Positions 1 to 8,091 of a DNA stretch of 64,000 nucleotides are shown here, one piece after another. Each line of letters starts with the position of its first letter. Within the stretch, counting starts at the first letter, position 1. This stretch comes from Myroides guanonis (GTDB taxonomy: Bacteria; Bacteroidota; Bacteroidia; Flavobacteriales; Flavobacteriaceae). A model generated the notes under the pieces. The model was given only the letters and a program-made list of their open reading frames with translations, was not told the DNA's origin and searched no databases. Position numbers and translations under genes: made by a program. The stretch spans positions 1 to 64,000 of the forward strand of contig NZ_FORU01000010.1 of NCBI RefSeq assembly GCF_900114085.1, written 5' to 3'.

Positions 1-4
1 AAGA

Positions 5-86
5 TGTACAGCAATCTTAGGACTACTAAATTACATGTACAGTTATAAGCAGGATTAATAACAATAACTGTACAGCTATACTAGGA
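5..86. repeat. three diverged ~31-33 bp direct repeats
   Basis: TGTACAG occurs at 5-11, 36-42 and 69-75. Each copy is followed 6-8 bases later by (T)AGGA (18-22, 51-54, 82-86), so the unit is about 31-33 bp and strongly diverged between copies. There is no open reading frame across it. The role is unknown. Confidence 0.5.
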
Positions 87-109
87 CGAGACAAAGTCTA
101 CGAAAATAA

Positions 110-153
110 TGGACTTTGAATGGACTTTAAGTGGACCTTTACTAGACTTTTAA
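110..153. repeat. four tandem copies of an 11-bp unit
   Basis: Four consecutive 11-bp units (110-120, 121-131, 132-142, 143-153) follow the pattern TGGACTTTRAA with one to four changes in each. An inverted half copy (ACAAAGTCTA, 91-100) lies just upstream and could pair with 143-152. It is non-coding. The phase equals about one DNA helical turn. Confidence 0.7.
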
Positions 154-214
154 TGAAGAATCCCAGCTTATTCTACAGAGATCTTTATACGTTTATGTGT
201 TTTTGAGCTACACG

Positions 215-367
215 TCATTACGCCTTGGTCCGTAATCTCGTTTTATGAATTTGTTTATGAGACTGCGTGTCGGAGCCCGCAATGACTAGATATAGTTACG
301 CACTAAGCGAGTTATAATACGAAATGATGAAGTTGACGAGATTACGAGTCGGAGGTCGCAATGATTA
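215..367. repeat. REP-like degenerate palindromic elements
   Basis: Two direct copies of a ~30-bp element (259-288 and 338-367, about 24 of 30 identical) both contain GTCGGAG and GCAATGA. A third, inverted copy lies at 215-239 (TCATTACG...CGTAATCTC). The half-sites GAGATTRCG and GCAATGA resemble the intergenic 'TCATTGCGA...GCAATCTC' palindromes that are widespread in Bacteroidota and other bacteria. The copies here are eroded. Together with the repeats before them they fill the gene-free first 400 bases. Confidence 0.5.
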
Positions 368-400
368 AGTAAAAACACAAAGTTTTACCTAAACTACTAA

Positions 401-1339
401 TTAACAAGAAAGTATCATTTTAGAATACGGGATAACCGTAGTATAGCCTTTAGCTACAAAATAAGGAGTAGGATTGCTTTCTGAAGCCACTAATACAAAA
501 TCCCCTCCCCATGCTCCAAGACTTTTAATTGTTCCTGAAAAATCAGAAAAAAGAAGTTCTTGAACTGTATCTTGTTCCAAGATTACTTTCAAATACGCTT
601 CGTGTTTCAATAATAATTCTTGAAAGTTCATTAGATCAGAACACAGCAGTAATTCATCTGTCAGCTTTTCAATTGAACTAAAAACATCAGAGAGATGATT
701 CTTTTTCTCACGGTATTTTTGAATAGCCTCTTTACTACTCTGCTTTTGATTGAGATATACAAAGAATAGATTATCTGCAAAAGGTGGATTAAAGTCAACA
801 GAAACTATTTCAGGTTTGTTTTCTGTTCTCCTGTAAGTAATAGGGGTATTGTGTTGCGCACAAGCAATATCATAACCGCTTCCGCCAAAAGAGCGTTCTA
901 GCAGCTCAAAAGCATCTACTTCAAACCATTGCGCTACATTATTAATCCAAGTAGAAGAAGTTCCCAAGCCCCATAAACGAGGAAAACTAAGATGAGTTTC
1001 AACCCTAAACCCTGATCCCGAACTTAAAAGTTCTGGATTCATCAGATGAGCTGTTTGCAACACAGACAATAAAGTAGCATAAAAAGGATTTTTACTTTCA
1101 GACATCATTGGATTTACTTCTCCTTCAAGAGCAGTAACCTCATCTAACAATATAGTTTCATCAAGCCAAACAGTTCCATCCACATCATAGCTCGTCCAAT
1201 GAACAATAGGTTCTTCCAAAGGTATTACACATAAATCCTGCCCACCAACTGTTGGCAATGCCAGTGCTTTAACCCCATCCAAAACTACATATTCAGCAGA
1301 AATTAGAAGCTTACCGTTACTGTAAAACCTTTTTTCCAT
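401..1339 (-). CDS. GYDIA-family GHMP kinase
   Basis: A 312-residue GHMP-superfamily small-molecule kinase. The ATP-binding GHMP motif is GLGTSST (residues 124-130). The family-naming GSGYDIA motif is at 153-159. It begins 4 bp after the HMG-CoA reductase stop on the same strand, so the two form a mevalonate-pathway operon feeding isoprenoid synthesis; its likely substrate is mevalonate or a phosphomevalonate, but the exact step cannot be read from sequence. Flavobacteria make isoprenoids by the mevalonate route, which fits. It starts at ATG with no competing upstream start. The protein should be cytoplasmic, since no signal peptide or membrane segment is visible. The family call is firm and the substrate is inferred. 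Confidence 0.85.
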   Translation of the reverse strand: MEKRFYSNGKLLISAEYVVLDGVKALALPTVGGQDLCVIPLEEPIVHWTSYDVDGTVWLDETILLDEVTALEGEVNPMMSESKNPFYATLLSVLQTAHLMNPELLSSGSGFRVETHLSFPRLWGLGTSSTWINNVAQWFEVDAFELLERSFGGSGYDIACAQHNTPITYRRTENKPEIVSVDFNPPFADNLFFVYLNQKQSSKEAIQKYREKKNHLSDVFSSIEKLTDELLLCSDLMNFQELLLKHEAYLKVILEQDTVQELLFSDFSGTIKSLGAWGGDFVLVASESNPTPYFVAKGYTTVIPYSKMILSC

Positions 1340-1343
1340 GCCC

Positions 1344-2660
1344 TTATTTTCTTAAACTCTCTAATAGTTCAACAACTGCACTATGAGAGACTATATTTTT
1401 TTCAAAATGAGCAACTACTTTTTTGCGTTCATCATCTGTAGCTTTAAATTGATTTAGGATATTCATCAAGTGCATTTTCATATGTCCTTGTTGAATTCCC
1501 GTAGTTGTCAATGATTTTAAAGCGCCAAAGTTCTGTGCCAATCCAGCAACAGCCACTATTTCCATTAGTTCTTGAGCATTTGGATTTTGCAACATTTTCA
1601 AGGCTATTTTAACCATAGGATGAAGAGATGTTAAACCACCTACAGTACCCAATGCCAAAGGCAAATCAATCCAGAAAGTAAAAATACCGTCTTCTACTTT
1701 CGCATGAGACAAACTAGTATATTCACCACATCTAGAGGCATAAGCATGCACACCAGCCTCAACAGCTCTAAAGTCATTCCCTGTAGCTAACACCACTGCA
1801 TCTACTCCATTCATGATTCCTTTATTGTGAGTAACCGCTCTATACGGCTCTACTTCTGCTATGCGGACTGCCTGAATAAACTTATCGACAAACTGCTGTG
1901 GATTTGGAATGTCCGAAGATTTTAAATCTTCAATAGCACAACTTACCTCAGCACGAACCAAACAATGCGGTACGTAATTAGATAAAATACTCATCACTAC
2001 ATCTATCTTTCTTTCTTCATCTGTAAAAGCACTATACTGAGCTGCTGCTGCTTTCAACGTTGCTGCTATTTGCTCCAAACATGAATTGATAAAATTAGCT
2101 CCCATACTATCCTTTGTTTCAAACGTAACATGCAGTTGATAGTAATTCTTTAACGCCTCTGTTTTGTCTCTTAATTCAATTTTATGAATTCCCCCACCTC
2201 TTTTATCCATGTTTTGGGTAATCGGAGCGGTAGCTTCATAAAACTTCACCTGAGTTTCCTCAATAAATTTTTCTAGTTTCTTACAATCGCCATGATACAT
2301 GAAGTGTATTTGACCAATTTTCTCAGTACCTAAAACCGTAGCTTTAAAACCTCCTCTTTTAGACCAAAACTTAGCTGCTTTAGAAGCCGCAGCAACCACT
2401 GAACTTTCTTCAATAACCATCGGAATCGTATAAAAACGGTCATTGATTAAGAAATTAGGTGCAACACCAAATGGCAAATAAAAATTAGTAATGGTGTTTT
2501 CTATAAACTCATCATGAAGTTTTTGAAGGTCTTCGTCCGAATTCCAATATAGTTTAATCAACTCCAAAACCTCTTTGTCATCAGAAAAATAGGTTTTCGT
2601 TAACCAATTGATTTTTTCAATCTTTGTTAATTTCGAGAATCCACTTACTAATTTTGCCAT
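1344..2660 (-). CDS. mvaA: hydroxymethylglutaryl-CoA reductase, class II (degradative type)
   Basis: A 438-residue HMG-CoA reductase that interconverts HMG-CoA and mevalonate. Landmarks are the ENTITNFYLPFGVAPN block (about 54-69), DSMGANF (184-190), HNKGIMNGVDAVVLATGND (278-296), GTVGG (338-342) and the C-terminal GIQQGHMKMH block that carries the catalytic His. It is the first gene of a two-gene unit with the GHMP kinase, so here it probably works in the biosynthetic direction although it belongs to the class first known from mevalonate catabolism. The ATG at 2660 is chosen over an in-frame TTG at 2684 because that TTG is part of a TATCTTTG -7 promoter element (2682-2689, minus strand). Confidence 0.93.
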   Translation of the reverse strand: MAKLVSGFSKLTKIEKINWLTKTYFSDDKEVLELIKLYWNSDEDLQKLHDEFIENTITNFYLPFGVAPNFLINDRFYTIPMVIEESSVVAAASKAAKFWSKRGGFKATVLGTEKIGQIHFMYHGDCKKLEKFIEETQVKFYEATAPITQNMDKRGGGIHKIELRDKTEALKNYYQLHVTFETKDSMGANFINSCLEQIAATLKAAAAQYSAFTDEERKIDVVMSILSNYVPHCLVRAEVSCAIEDLKSSDIPNPQQFVDKFIQAVRIAEVEPYRAVTHNKGIMNGVDAVVLATGNDFRAVEAGVHAYASRCGEYTSLSHAKVEDGIFTFWIDLPLALGTVGGLTSLHPMVKIALKMLQNPNAQELMEIVAVAGLAQNFGALKSLTTTGIQQGHMKMHLMNILNQFKATDDERKKVVAHFEKNIVSHSAVVELLESLRK

Positions 2661-2681
2661 TTTACTTACTGTTTTAAAAGA

Positions 2682-2689
2682 CAAAGATA
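2682..2689 (-). promoter_or_regulatory. -7 promoter element for the HMG-CoA reductase gene
   Basis: The minus strand reads TATCTTTG, matching the Bacteroidota -7 consensus TAnnTTTG, 21 bp before the chosen ATG. No clear -33 TTG sits at the ideal spacing. Confidence 0.5.
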
Positions 2690-2905
2690 GCAGTTTTTGA
2701 TAGATGTTAGAGCTTAGTTAATCGGGGTTTATCTTTTAGATAATAGTAATTGACATCTTTACCAATGAGAGACCGATGAACTAAAATTGCCAGTCCTATC
2801 ATTACTTAAATAATATCATGGCTAGCAAATACATTTATAAAGAAAGAGAATAACTAAAATTTCATTTTTTTAAAAACATTAACAACATAATATTTAATAA
2901 AGATG

Positions 2906-2913
2906 TATGTTTG
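2906..2913 (+). promoter_or_regulatory. -7 promoter element of the metal/thiol island
   Basis: TATGTTTG matches TAnnTTTG and ends 7 bases before the ATG at 2921. A start site at the usual distance would fall at or next to that ATG, giving a leaderless or near-leaderless message. No convincing -33 TTG is seen. Confidence 0.4.
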
Positions 2914-2920
2914 CATTGTA

Positions 2921-3277
2921 ATGAATAGAAAAATATACATATTATTGCTTTTAGTGTTTAGTTTCCTTTTGGGACCTACACAGACGTTTGCATCTCCGAT
3001 GCAAACAGACATGGCATGTTGTAAAGATTCATCTACAGAAATGTCTTGTTGTAAAGACGACAAAAAAGCTTCTGATTCAGAAATGGACTGCGGTAGTAGT
3101 TGTAAAAGTGCTAGTTGTGTTTGTCCGGTAGTAACGATATCACCTAACGTATTGTTTTCTGAAAATGAAAATGAAGCATTGTTTACGTTCTCTGATAAGA
3201 AGCAAAACTACCCTAATGCTGAAATCTTAATTTCTTCTGATTTCCGCTCTATTTGGTTACCTCCTAAATTAGGATAA
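2921..3277 (+). CDS. secreted cysteine-rich small protein (metal-associated)
   Basis: A 118-residue protein with a signal peptide (NRKIYILLLLVFSFLLG...TFASP). A Cys-dense stretch follows: ACCKD, SCCKDD, DCGSSCKSASCVCP, about ten cysteines within 45 residues. The tail is hydrophobic and ends in IWLPPKL. Related short proteins occur in flavobacteria next to copper or other soft-metal handling genes; I infer metal or thiol chemistry in the periplasm, but no function is established here. An ATG at 2903 is also in frame, but it overlaps a promoter-like TATGTTTG and would put charged or Cys residues ahead of the signal peptide, so 2921 is preferred. A hairpin follows the stop, so this gene may be transcribed on its own. 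Confidence 0.6.
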   Translation: MNRKIYILLLLVFSFLLGPTQTFASPMQTDMACCKDSSTEMSCCKDDKKASDSEMDCGSSCKSASCVCPVVTISPNVLFSENENEALFTFSDKKQNYPNAEILISSDFRSIWLPPKLG

Positions 3278-3289
3278 CCCACCCTATTC

Positions 3290-3328
3290 AATGATGTTTC
3301 ACAACATCATTCTCAACCTTTTTAGGTT
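3290..3328 (+). terminator. intrinsic terminator after the Cys-rich gene
   Basis: A perfect 9-bp stem, AATGATGTT (3290-3298) and AACATCATT (3303-3311), with a TCAC loop. A second small hairpin follows (AACCT/AGGTT, 3315-3328) with T's in its loop. Confidence 0.6.
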
Positions 3329-3727
3329 ACAATTAATTTAAAATTATTCGATTAGTCACAGTACAATGGTTTTGCCGTTATCTTGTGGAGTAAAGTGAAT
3401 TAGAATCACCTTATTGGTATTACCATATCATTTATCCTGATTCTCAAATCTCTTTAATTTTATTAATGCTAGACGAGGTCTATCAATTATAGTTATGCTT
3501 AAAAAGCGTTTCAACAATTGTTTCTCGTGATTCGCTATAATAACACTCCCTGCAAACGACTTCAACATTTTGCTTTTCTAGTTATTAAAAAACAACAGTC
3601 TGTTTATTGTAAATCAATACAATCTACACACTATAGGTACTACATCCATTTCATTCATCAGTCTCTAATAAACAAGAACTGACTAGAAATTAAACATTTA
3701 GTATTTTACCGTCAAAATTTAAAAAAT
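3329..3727. other. gene-free stretch between Cys-rich and HMA genes
   Basis: About 400 bases with no usable open reading frame on either strand, AT-rich, with no tRNA or recognised riboswitch. It probably carries the promoter of the HMA-thioredoxin operon, but I could not pick a convincing TTG/TAnnTTTG pair. Confidence 0.4.
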
Positions 3728-4081
3728 ATGAAAACTATTCAAACCTTATTTATAGCTGTTGCTTCATTATTTGTTGTAAGCAACTCACAAGCACAATCGA
3801 AAAACAAAGAAACTGCTACTGTCCAAATCAATGGAAATTGTGGTATGTGTAAAAAAGTAATAGAAACTGCAGCAAACCAAAAATCTGCAAAGTTAGAATG
3901 GGATAGCGCTACAAAAACTGCTTCACTAACTTACAACCCCAAGAAAACAAACGTGGAAGAAGTTTTGAAACGCGTCGCAGAAGCTGGGTATGACAATGAA
4001 AAATTTAAAGCAGATGATACTGTTTACAATAATCTTCATGGATGTTGTCAATATGAACGTGAGATATTAGTTAAAAAATAA
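3728..4081 (+). CDS. periplasmic heavy-metal-associated (HMA) domain protein with LHGCC tail motif
   Basis: 117 residues: signal peptide (residues 1-22, ending SQAQ), then one HMA domain whose metal-binding loop is GNCGMCKK (CxxC at about 38-41). Near the C-terminus is LHGCCQYE, a second possible soft-metal site seen in flavobacterial relatives. HMA domains bind copper(I), zinc or mercury and pass metal between partners. This one has no ATPase attached, so it would act as a free periplasmic chaperone or sensor. It is the first gene of a tight run (gap of 26 bp to the TlpA-like gene), which suggests that metal binding and thiol redox work together. Confidence 0.82.
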   Translation: MKTIQTLFIAVASLFVVSNSQAQSKNKETATVQINGNCGMCKKVIETAANQKSAKLEWDSATKTASLTYNPKKTNVEEVLKRVAEAGYDNEKFKADDTVYNNLHGCCQYEREILVKK

Positions 4082-4107
4082 TACACTTCATACAAAACAA
4101 AAAGGAC

Positions 4108-4593
4108 ATGTTAAAGATAAAAAACATACTATCATTGGGTTTAATACTATTTAGTATCACTCTTACCCAAGCACAGATTAAAGTAGGAGATAAACTACCT
4201 AGCATTACTTTAAAAAGCAATAACAACAAAACAGTTAAACTAGATTCTTTCAGAGGAAAGACAGTACTAGTGGATTTTTGGGCATCGTGGTGTGCACCTT
4301 GTCGTGTAGGAAACAAAAGCTTAGTTAAGTTGTATGAAAAATACAAAGGACAAAATTTTGAAATCGTAAGTATCTCAATAGATACAGACGAAGCTAAATG
4401 GTTAAGAGCTATTGAAAAAGACAAGATGAAACACACACAGCTAATCGACCCTAAAGGTTTTAAAGCTCCATCTGCAATTTCTTTTGGAGTTGAAGCGCTA
4501 CCGGCAGTATATCTTTTCGATGCTTCAGGTAAATTAATAAGCATTAACCCTACTGAAAAACAAATTATCACTCAAATTCAAAAAAAGAACTAA
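4108..4593 (+). CDS. TlpA/ResA-like periplasmic thioredoxin
   Basis: 161 residues with a signal peptide (residues 1-22, ...TLTQAQ) and an AhpC/TSA-Redoxin fold: VDFWASWCAPCR carries the WCAPC active site (about residues 57-61), and the cis-Pro region is EALPAVYLFD. The family reduces periplasmic disulfides, for example in cytochrome c maturation or copper-centre assembly. It sits between two HMA proteins, 1 bp ahead of the second, upstream of a DsbD-like electron carrier. The likely role is to keep metal-binding cysteines reduced; the specific client is unknown. Confidence 0.85.
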   Translation: MLKIKNILSLGLILFSITLTQAQIKVGDKLPSITLKSNNNKTVKLDSFRGKTVLVDFWASWCAPCRVGNKSLVKLYEKYKGQNFEIVSISIDTDEAKWLRAIEKDKMKHTQLIDPKGFKAPSAISFGVEALPAVYLFDASGKLISINPTEKQIITQIQKKN

Positions 4594-4594
4594 T

Positions 4595-5116
4595 ATGAAA
4601 ACTTTCAATATAAAATTATTCGTACTTACATTAACTACATTATTTGCTGGTCTAACAGCCTCTGCTCAAATTTCTAAAGCGGAAATCATTGCTACCGGAC
4701 TAACTTGCTCTATGTGTTCAAATGCTATCAACAAACAATTAGAAGCAATGCCTATTGTTGATCATATAACAACAGACTTGAATACTAATACATTTTCAGT
4801 TTTCTTTAAACCAGAGGTTGCCGTACAACCAAACACGTTAAAAGATGCAGTTGAAAAAGCAGGGTTCTTTGTTGGATCTATGGTTTTGACTGTTCAAGTT
4901 GATTCAGACAAAATTTCTGAAACAGGATTTAACCTTGACAACAATTCATACATCGTTTTAGATAAAAAAGGTACTGAAACAGGAGAAGCAAAATACCGTG
5001 TTCTAGATAAAGGTTTTGTTACTCAAAAAGAATTCAAAAAACTTTCTAAAACTCATTCTAAGACAGCTAGTTTCAAGGAAGGTTCTAAAAACAACTATCA
5101 CGTACAAGCTATCTAA
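4595..5116 (+). CDS. secreted HMA-domain protein
   Basis: 173 residues. A signal peptide (1-25, ...TASAQ) is followed by an HMA domain with loop GLTCSMCSNAIN (CxxC near residues 41-44) and a C-terminal part of about 85 residues that I do not recognise, rich in Lys and Ser and lacking Cys. It starts 1 bp after the TlpA-like stop and ends 3 bp before the next gene, so the four genes 3728-5926 are one operon. It is distinct in sequence from the first HMA protein and has no LHGCC tail. A copper or other soft-metal carrier is the natural reading; no transporter for the metal lies in the window. Confidence 0.8.
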   Translation: MKTFNIKLFVLTLTTLFAGLTASAQISKAEIIATGLTCSMCSNAINKQLEAMPIVDHITTDLNTNTFSVFFKPEVAVQPNTLKDAVEKAGFFVGSMVLTVQVDSDKISETGFNLDNNSYIVLDKKGTETGEAKYRVLDKGFVTQKEFKKLSKTHSKTASFKEGSKNNYHVQAI

Positions 5117-5119
5117 GAC

Positions 5120-5926
5120 ATGAGGAAATTATCAATACTTTTCATCTCTTTGCTTGGTTTTAGCAGTCAAGCACAAGAACTATTCGTAATGGCAGAACCT
5201 GCTAGTAACGCACCTGCAGGTTCTATTAGCGCTCGCGTTGGACAGTCTTTACTTAAAAATGAAATGACCGGTGGAAACATTTATTCAATTGCTCCAGAAG
5301 TAACGTGGGGAATCAATAAAAACTTCATGGTTAGAGGGTCTGCATTTTTAGACGACATGAACAATGGTCTTGGATTTTCAGGGGCGAGTGCCTATGCTAA
5401 ATACCGTTTTTTATCTGTAGATGACATGCAAAGTCATTTTCGTATGGCGGCTTTTGGAAGATACAGTCACAGCAAAGGATTTATTCATCAAGAAGCTATT
5501 GATTTAGCAGGTATGAATTCAGGATTTGAAGCGGGGATTGTTGCGACTCAACTTATTAAAAAAGTGGCTATTAGCGCAACAGCTGGTTTCGTACAAGCAT
5601 TTGACAATTCTTCTTACGATTTCCCAAGTGATTTTGGTAAAAGCGCTGTGAATTACAGCCTTTCAGTAGGTCGTTTAATGCATCCAAAAAAGTATACCAG
5701 TTTCAAAGAAACAAACATAAACACAATGCTTGAATTTGTAGGGCAAACCAATACAGAAAATGGAAAGTCTTATTTAGATATTGTTCCTTCTGTTCAGTTT
5801 ATCATCAACAGTCAGGCTAGAGTTGATATTGCATACAAGAAAGAGCTTTACAGTTCACTTCACCGTATTAATACAGACGGTGTTTATTTGAAACTAGAAT
5901 ACACTTTCTTCAACGTTACTAAATAA
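5120..5926 (+). CDS. outer-membrane beta-barrel-like protein of the metal/thiol operon
   Basis: 268 residues with a short signal peptide (MRKLSILFISLLGFSSQAQ). The rest has alternating polar and hydrophobic strands and many aromatic girdle residues (for example YAKYRFLSVDD, LKLEYTFFN at the C-terminus), as in small outer-membrane barrels. There are no cysteines and no plug domain. It is the last gene of the HMA-TlpA-HMA run and is followed by a strong terminator. I infer an outer-membrane channel or structural partner; no enzyme motif is visible and no specific family name can be supported. Confidence 0.55.
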   Translation: MRKLSILFISLLGFSSQAQELFVMAEPASNAPAGSISARVGQSLLKNEMTGGNIYSIAPEVTWGINKNFMVRGSAFLDDMNNGLGFSGASAYAKYRFLSVDDMQSHFRMAAFGRYSHSKGFIHQEAIDLAGMNSGFEAGIVATQLIKKVAISATAGFVQAFDNSSYDFPSDFGKSAVNYSLSVGRLMHPKKYTSFKETNINTMLEFVGQTNTENGKSYLDIVPSVQFIINSQARVDIAYKKELYSSLHRINTDGVYLKLEYTFFNVTK

Positions 5927-5977
5927 ACGAAACGGGATTGTTTTTCTTTATTTAAAAATAATCCCGACTCGTTTTTA
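5926..5977 (+). terminator. intrinsic terminator of the HMA-TlpA operon
   Basis: An interrupted stem: AACGA (5926-5930) with TCGTT (5969-5973), and CGGGATT (5933-5939) with AATCCCG (5960-5966). It ends in a T run. Confidence 0.7.
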
Positions 5978-6100
5978 AAACTCAAACAACAATTACAAAT
6001 AATGCATTTGCTTTTCGATGATTTATATCATCGAGGCAACTGCTATTGTCTAAACTCAAATCGAATTCAGACTACAACTGAACTCGAAAAAAACTCAAAA

Positions 6101-8077
6101 ATGAAGAAACTATTTTATCTATTCGCTTTGGCTCTGGTATTTACCACTGCTCAAGCTCAAATACTCAACCCGGTTAAATGGGAACCTAAAATTGAGAAAC
6201 AAACAGATGGAAATTTCCTAATTACCCTAAAAGGAAACATCGAAAAAGATTGGCATGTTTACTCACAGTTTACACCTGAAGATGGTCCTCTACCAACAGA
6301 ATTCATCTTTCATCAAGCTACTGATAATTACGAAATTATCGGAGAAGCCACCGAAAGCGAAACTCAAAGACAATTCAATACTGTTTTTGAGGTGGACGAG
6401 GTTTTCTTTGTGGACCAAGCCGTTTTTACACAACAAATCAAACAAACAAATCCAGAACACCAAAAAGTTCAATTGGAATTATTCTACCAAGTTTGTAAAG
6501 AGAGCTGCATTAGTGAAGTCAAGTTTTTCGAATTTGATTTAAAAACTTTAACCGCTAAAGAAATTACAGCTTCTGACATTAAAGAGGAAAATACAATAGC
6601 TACACCAGCTAAAAACGATATTGAAAAAACAGCTACATCAACTGAAAAAAAATCAGACACTAATTTAGCAACAATATTTTTCATCGCCTTCTTGTCTGGA
6701 TTTGCAGCTCTACTTACTCCTTGTGTATTTCCAATGATTCCAATGACGGTTAGTTTTTTTACTAAACAAAGTAAAACCAAAGCCAAAGGAGTTAAAAATG
6801 CCTTGTTGTATGGATTGTCGATTATTTTAATCTATGTTTTCTTAGGCTCCGTTATTACATTGATTTTTGGAGCAGATGCTTTAAACGCCTTATCGACTAA
6901 TGTATGGTTCAACGTTCTTTTCTTTGTATTATTAGTCGTATTTGCAACTTCCTTTTTAGGGGCTTTTGAAATTATGTTACCCCAATCTTGGGCTAACAAA
7001 GTGGATAAACAAGCAGACAGAGGTGGTTATATTGGAATACTTTTCATGGCATTAGCCTTAGCAATTGTGTCTTTTTCTTGTACGGGACCTATCATTGGGA
7101 CTCTACTAGTTGAAGCTGCTTCTAAAGGAGGTATTGCACCAATTGTTGGTATGTTAGGTTTCTCCTCTGCATTAGCGCTACCTTTTATGTTGTTTGCTAT
7201 GTTCCCAGGTTGGTTAAATAGCTTACCAAAATCAGGTGGTTGGTTAAACACAGTAAAAGTAACTTTAGGATTCTTAGAATTAGCACTTGCTTTCAAATTC
7301 TTGTCGAATGCTGATTTAGTATTACAATTACATTGGTTTGAACGCGAAACATTTTTAGCTATATGGATTGCTATTTTTGGAACTATGGCTCTTTATCTTT
7401 TTGGAAAAATTAGACTACCACATGATTCACCCACCGATAGTATTTCAGTAGGTCGTTTAGCAACTGGTTTAGTGGTTCTAAGTTTTACCATTTACCTTAT
7501 CCCAGGGTTATGGGGAGCTCCATTAAAATTAATCAGTGGTTTCCCTCCTCCTATGACCTATAGCGAATCTCCTTATGGAGTTGGTGGTAGCGGAAAAACC
7601 TCTAACAACTCAGAATCTATTTCTTTACCTGATGGAGCACATAACGGCCCACACGGACTAATTGCATTTACAGATTACGATAAAGGAATGGCTTATGCAA
7701 AATCTGTAAACAAACCGGTCTTACTTGATTTCACAGGGTTCGCATGTGTTAACTGTAGAAAAATGGAAGATTACGTTTGGTCTGATCCACGCATTCACAC
7801 TATCATTGATAAAGAAGTGGTTTTAATTTCTCTTTACGTAGATGACAAAAGAGAATTACCATTAGAAGAACAATATGTTTCACCAGAAACAGGCAAAAAA
7901 ATAAAATCAATTGGAAACAAATGGAGTGATTTCCAAATCACTCGCTATAAAGCCAACGCACAACCTTATTACCTTGTCTTAGACACAGAAGGAAATAGCT
8001 TGAATGAAGCGGCAGGATATATGCCTGATGTTTCGGAATACGAAGCATGGTTACGCTCAGGAATAGATACTTTTTAA
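6101..8077 (+). CDS. DsbD-like thiol:disulfide interchange protein
   Basis: 658 residues, three parts. The signal peptide (1-20, TAQAQ) is followed by a DsbD-alpha-like domain with the pair CKESC (132-136). A block of about eight membrane helices (190-510) carries the conserved LLTPCVFPMIP (C208) and FSCTGP (C327) cysteines. A C-terminal thioredoxin-like domain has FACVNC (CxxC at 549-552). The protein moves electrons from cytoplasmic thioredoxin across the inner membrane to periplasmic partners, here most likely the TlpA-like thioredoxin just upstream. The ATG at 6101 is chosen because the signal peptide begins there; 33 codons of unrelated sequence precede it from the next upstream ATG (6002). 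It has its own terminator. Confidence 0.92.
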   Translation: MKKLFYLFALALVFTTAQAQILNPVKWEPKIEKQTDGNFLITLKGNIEKDWHVYSQFTPEDGPLPTEFIFHQATDNYEIIGEATESETQRQFNTVFEVDEVFFVDQAVFTQQIKQTNPEHQKVQLELFYQVCKESCISEVKFFEFDLKTLTAKEITASDIKEENTIATPAKNDIEKTATSTEKKSDTNLATIFFIAFLSGFAALLTPCVFPMIPMTVSFFTKQSKTKAKGVKNALLYGLSIILIYVFLGSVITLIFGADALNALSTNVWFNVLFFVLLVVFATSFLGAFEIMLPQSWANKVDKQADRGGYIGILFMALALAIVSFSCTGPIIGTLLVEAASKGGIAPIVGMLGFSSALALPFMLFAMFPGWLNSLPKSGGWLNTVKVTLGFLELALAFKFLSNADLVLQLHWFERETFLAIWIAIFGTMALYLFGKIRLPHDSPTDSISVGRLATGLVVLSFTIYLIPGLWGAPLKLISGFPPPMTYSESPYGVGGSGKTSNNSESISLPDGAHNGPHGLIAFTDYDKGMAYAKSVNKPVLLDFTGFACVNCRKMEDYVWSDPRIHTIIDKEVVLISLYVDDKRELPLEEQYVSPETGKKIKSIGNKWSDFQITRYKANAQPYYLVLDTEGNSLNEAAGYMPDVSEYEAWLRSGIDTF

Positions 8078-8091
8078 TAAAACATCTTATT

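Noticed and set aside
5-367. Left-edge repeats as a CRISPR array
   Set aside because: Repeat units are diverged, differ in length and are not separated by uniform unique spacers; no cas gene is near.
2661-2684. Eight-codon N-terminal extension of HMG-CoA reductase from TTG
   Set aside because: The TTG is part of a TATCTTTG promoter element; ATG 2660 gives the family N-terminus.
4071-4571. 166-residue minus-strand frame opposite the TlpA-like gene
   Set aside because: Shadow of a well-supported plus-strand gene with WCAPC motif; no family features.
6002-6100. 33-codon extension of the DsbD-like gene
   Set aside because: It would bury the signal peptide that begins at ATG 6101.
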